From Hyphomonadaceae bacterium UBA4763 (GTDB lineage Bacteria > Pseudomonadota > Alphaproteobacteria > Caulobacterales > Aquidulcibacteraceae), in the NCBI GenBank assembly GCA_002403455.1, contig DHHV01000037.1:10566-19120 (forward strand): a stretch of DNA of 8,555 nt, in the 5' to 3' direction. Positions 6,365-8,555 of this stretch are shown here, piece by piece. Position numbers and translations under genes: made by a program. Each line of letters starts with the position of its first letter. Position 1 is the stretch's first letter. Below the pieces are notes generated by a model that did no database searches, was not told the origin of the DNA, and saw only the letters and a list, made by a program, of their open reading frames with translations.

Positions 6365-6547
6365 GGGGCCGCGCGCGACGCCCATATCGGGCGGCGTTTC
6401 GAATTCATGGCGACCTGCCGCGCGCAACGCTTCGGCGATCGCGATCAGGCGGCGCGGGTTCTCAAAACACGGCGCAAGCTGGCCGTCTTTCATTTCCCCG
6501 GCGCAATCATGCCGGTCGTGGAGGTCGGTGAAAATGATCCGCATCAT
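6365..6547 (-). pseudogene. N-terminal fragment of a histone deacetylase/acetylpolyamine amidohydrolase-like protein
   Basis: From ATG ATG at 6547, 38 bases after the rnhA stop, about 61 codons read MRIIFTDLHDRHD, then DGQLAPCFENPRR, a helix IAIAEALRAAG, and ETPPDMGVARG. This resembles the first 60 residues of bacterial HDAC-superfamily enzymes, which deacetylate acetylated polyamines or related amides with a zinc ion. The remaining roughly 280 residues, including the catalytic histidine pair and the zinc ligands, are absent. Similarity stops at a run of eight G on the plus strand (6361-6368). Beyond it the frame stays open to 6194, but only as an out-of-frame reading of the neighbouring peptidoglycan-binding remnant. 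No good Shine-Dalgarno precedes the ATG. The family call rests on the N-terminal pattern alone and is therefore moderate. Confidence 0.5.
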
Positions 6548-6585
6548 GCGGTTGTCGCGCGAGGGGACGCTGCTAGCAAGGGGCG

Positions 6586-7035
6586 TTAGGCGGGGATCGC
6601 CGCGCGCGCCAATTGGTCGGCTTGCTCATTGCCGGGATCGCCAGCATGGCCGCGCACCCAGAGCCATTCGACATCATGAGCGGCGGCGAGCGCATCGAGG
6701 CGGCGCCACAGATCCTCATTTTTCACCGGTTCTCTCGCGGCGGTGCGCCAGCCATTGCGCTTCCAGCCATGCACCCAGCGGGTGACGCCGTCACGGACAT
6801 AGGTCGAATCGGTATAAATTCGCACGCGGCTGCGGCGTTTCAGCGCTTCGAGCGCCATGATCGCCGCTGTCAGCTCCATCCGGTTATTGGTCGTCGCCGG
6901 CTCGCCACCCGAAAGGGTCTTCTCCGCATCGCCGGCGCGCAACAAAACGCCCCAGCCGCCAGGGCCAGGATTTCCGCGGCAGGCGCCGTCGGTATAGGCG
7001 ACCACCAAGCCGGTCGGAGCAGCAATCTCGGCCAA
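6586..7035 (-). CDS. rnhA: Ribonuclease HI
   Basis: Encodes 149 residues, close to the 155 of the E. coli enzyme. It cleaves the RNA strand of RNA-DNA hybrids in the cytoplasm, removing R-loops and primers. The full catalytic set is visible: Asp16 (YTDGACRGNPGPGGWG), Glu54 (NNRMELTA), Asp76 (YTDSTYV), His130 (VRGHAGDPGNEQAD) and Asp140, each exactly six positions later than in E. coli. The basic handle region (HGWKRNGWRTAAREPVKN) is present too. The start is a TTG at 7035, only 6 bases after the ispH stop; no ATG is available before the conserved core. GTG/TTG codons at residues 9-10 are less likely starts. The short gap implies co-transcription and probably translational coupling with ispH. 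Confidence 0.95.
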   Translation of the reverse strand: MAEIAAPTGLVVAYTDGACRGNPGPGGWGVLLRAGDAEKTLSGGEPATTNNRMELTAAIMALEALKRRSRVRIYTDSTYVRDGVTRWVHGWKRNGWRTAAREPVKNEDLWRRLDALAAAHDVEWLWVRGHAGDPGNEQADQLARAAIPA

Positions 7036-7041
7036 AGAGGC

Positions 7042-7995
7042 TTACGCTTCTTGCAAGACGCGTGGCAATTTGAAAACGACATCCTCGCGGGTGACGACAA
7101 CTTCTTCTTCGCGCAGAATGAAGCGCTCGTTCAGCGCGTCCATCAATTCTTCCACCAATTCTTCCGGGGCGGAGGCGCCGGCAGTGATGCCGAGCACGCG
7201 CACGCCTTCCATCAACGACCAGTCGAGATCGGCCGCTTTGTCTAGCAAGACCGCATTGCGGGCGCCGGCGCGCAACGCCACTTCGACGAGGCGGACAGAA
7301 TTGGATGAATTCGATGACCCCAATACGATGATCAGGTCGCAATCTTTCGCAAGCGCCTTGACCGCTTCTTGGCGATTGGTGGTCGCATAGCAAATGTCTT
7401 CCTTGTGCGGCGCGCTGAGTGACGGAAAGCGCCGCTGCAAGACACCGATCATCTCAGCGGTGTCATCGACCGACAAGGTGGTCTGCGTGATGTAAGCGAG
7501 TTTCTCCGGATCGCGGGGCTGATAGCGCTCGGCGTCCTCAACCGTTTCGATCAAGGTAATCGCGCCATCGGGCAATTGGCCAAGCGTGCCAACCACTTCT
7601 GGATGGCCGGCATGACCGATCAGGATGATCTCTCGATCATTTTCGAAATGACGTTCGGCTTCGACATGGACTTTCGACACCAAAGGGCAGGTGGCGTCGA
7701 CATAGATCATGCTGCGGCTTTCGGCCTCGGCCGGCACAGCTTTCGGCACGCCATGGGCCGAAAACACGACCGGGCGGTCATCGGGACATTCGTCGAGCTC
7801 TTCGACAAAAACCGCGCCGATCGTCACCAATTTCTCAACGACCCGTTTGTTATGGACGATCTCGTGACGCACATAAACAGGCGCGCCGAATTTCTCGATC
7901 GCGCGTTGAACGATCAAAATGGCGCGTTCGACCCCGGCGCAAAAGCCGCGCGGCGCCGCCAGTTTGATGATCAACGAGGGTTTTTCATAGCCCAT
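7042..7995 (-). CDS. ispH: 4-hydroxy-3-methylbut-2-enyl diphosphate reductase
   Basis: Encodes 317 residues. IspH (LytB) is the last enzyme of the MEP pathway, reducing HMBPP to isopentenyl and dimethylallyl diphosphate in the cytoplasm with an iron-sulfur cluster. The three cluster cysteines are in their usual contexts: Cys19 (APRGFCAGVERA), Cys103 (DATCPLVSKVH) and Cys202 (DICYATTNRQEA). Substrate-binding residues are also visible: His48 (EIVHN), His81 (SAHGVP), His131/Glu133 (GHAGHPEV), the TQTTLSVDDT block, and the SSNSSNS loop (227-233). The ATG at 7995 is chosen because it has AAAGGG nine bases upstream and gives the family length. The same frame is open further upstream, but only antisense to the neighbouring lipoprotein gene. 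Probable first gene of an operon with rnhA. Confidence 0.97.
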   Translation of the reverse strand: MGYEKPSLIIKLAAPRGFCAGVERAILIVQRAIEKFGAPVYVRHEIVHNKRVVEKLVTIGAVFVEELDECPDDRPVVFSAHGVPKAVPAEAESRSMIYVDATCPLVSKVHVEAERHFENDREIILIGHAGHPEVVGTLGQLPDGAITLIETVEDAERYQPRDPEKLAYITQTTLSVDDTAEMIGVLQRRFPSLSAPHKEDICYATTNRQEAVKALAKDCDLIIVLGSSNSSNSVRLVEVALRAGARNAVLLDKAADLDWSLMEGVRVLGITAGASAPEELVEELMDALNERFILREEEVVVTREDVVFKLPRVLQEA

Positions 7996-8091
7996 GACGC
8001 GAGCCCTTTCATTTCGGCGCAGAAGGGACGGTTGCGCCGCATCGCCGTGGGCGCTACCACGCTTGCACACGCCGCGAAAGATGGTGCTTTG

Positions 8092-8555
8092 ATGATGGTG
8101 CACAAGCGTATGAAGAGTTTTAGCGCGCTCGCACTCGCGGGATTGATGGCAAGCGGCTGTCAAGCTTTTTCGACGGAGCGAAATGTCGGTCCTTGCCCGC
8201 CGGTTGGCGCGCTCTACGCGGCCTCGCGCATCGTCGAAATCAAGGGCGATGAGAGCTTTGAAAATGTCGGCTTTACCGGCGAAATCGCCAAGATCGACAG
8301 TTTTTGCCGTTATGTAGATGACAATCCGATCGACATGACGCTGAACATTGATTTTAGCCTTGGACGCGGTCCAGCGGCGCAAGAAGAGCGGCGCACTTAT
8401 CGCTATTTCGTCGCGGTGACGCGACGCGATGTCGCGGTAATAGCTAAGGAGTTTTTTGAGGTCGACGTTCGGTTTCCCGGCAATGCGACGGTGGTCACGG
8501 TGCGCGACCAGATCGGCGGGATCATTATCCCGCGCGCCAATAAAGAAATTTCCGG
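8092..8555 (+). CDS. Putative lipoprotein of unassigned function, 3' end cut off
   Basis: An open frame of 154 codons runs off the right edge. It begins with a lipoprotein signal: basic n-region (HKRMK), hydrophobic stretch (FSALALAGLMA) and lipobox MASGC, so the mature protein should start at that cysteine and be attached to a membrane by lipid. The mature part carries CPPVGALYAASRIVEI, TGEIAKIDSFCRY, LNIDFSLGRGP and RYFVAVTRRDVAVIAKEFF, looking like a beta-rich periplasmic domain with two further cysteines. I have an impression of similar proteins beside ispH in other alphaproteobacteria, but cannot name a family or function. ATGs at 8092, 8095 and 8110 are all possible; none has a good Shine-Dalgarno, and 8110 gives the most compact signal peptide. 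It diverges from ispH across 96 bases in which I see no convincing promoter. Confidence 0.75.
   Translation, partial: MMVHKRMKSFSALALAGLMASGCQAFSTERNVGPCPPVGALYAASRIVEIKGDESFENVGFTGEIAKIDSFCRYVDDNPIDMTLNIDFSLGRGPAAQEERRTYRYFVAVTRRDVAVIAKEFFEVDVRFPGNATVVTVRDQIGGIIIPRANKEIS

Noticed and set aside
5896..6531. Plus-strand 211-residue open frame across the remnant region
   Set aside because: It is antisense to the recognisable HDAC-like and peptidoglycan-binding sequences, spans their junction, and has no protein motif of its own.
8059..8109. Inverted repeat ACGCTTG (8059-8065) / CAAGCGT (8103-8109) between ispH and the lipoprotein gene
   Set aside because: Seven bases with a 37-base spacer is close to chance expectation, and the right arm may lie within the lipoprotein coding sequence.
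7996..8382. N-terminal extension of the ispH frame to 8382
   Set aside because: The extension is antisense to the lipoprotein gene, is absent from known IspH proteins, and the ATG at 7995 has its own AAAGGG site.

Overview
The window looks like a moderately GC-rich alphaproteobacterial chromosome, probably from the Caulobacterales/Hyphomonadaceae/Rhizobiales neighbourhood. The evidence is the gene content: a bactofilin next to a membrane-anchored M23 peptidase, ispH next to rnhA, and a large DUF3971/AsmA-like protein beside a BCP-type peroxiredoxin. A full CtrA-type motif (TTAA-N7-TTAAC) upstream of the morphogenesis genes fits the same group. No phage, transposon, CRISPR array, tRNA or rRNA is visible.

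Layout. 1-1745 (minus): the 5' part of a large DUF3971/AsmA-like inner-membrane protein running off the left edge. 1762-2310 (plus): a BCP/PrxQ-type peroxiredoxin, diverging from the first gene with only 16 bases between start codons. 2311-2559: a regulatory gap with a weak terminator, two CtrA-like sites and an 8-bp inverted repeat. 2560-3774 and 3758-4285 (plus): a LmdC-like M23 endopeptidase and a bactofilin overlapping by 17 bases, followed by a terminator. 4382-5713 (minus): an SLC6/NSS sodium:amino-acid-type symporter, convergent with the bactofilin. 5870-5901: a strong minus-strand terminator. 5941-6547 (minus): two gene remnants, the C-terminal part of a peptidoglycan-binding protein with two in-frame stops and the N-terminal ~60 codons of a histone-deacetylase/acetylpolyamine-amidohydrolase-like protein, meeting at a run of eight G. 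6586-7035 (minus): rnhA, RNase HI. 7042-7995 (minus): ispH. 8092-8555 (plus): the start of an unrecognised lipoprotein, divergent from ispH and cut by the right edge.

How the genes work together. The clearest functional unit is the M23 peptidase plus bactofilin: a cytoplasmic bactofilin polymer is expected to position the transmembrane peptidase, which trims periplasmic peptidoglycan at sites of local growth. The CtrA-like motifs suggest cell-cycle control. The minus-strand series ispH-rnhA-(HDAC remnant)-(peptidoglycan-binding remnant)-terminator looks like a former four-gene operon whose distal half has been deleted and is decaying, unless the junction is an assembly error. I did not find a convincing wholly new system; the most useful leads are the decayed chimera, the CtrA-like control region and the unassigned lipoprotein.
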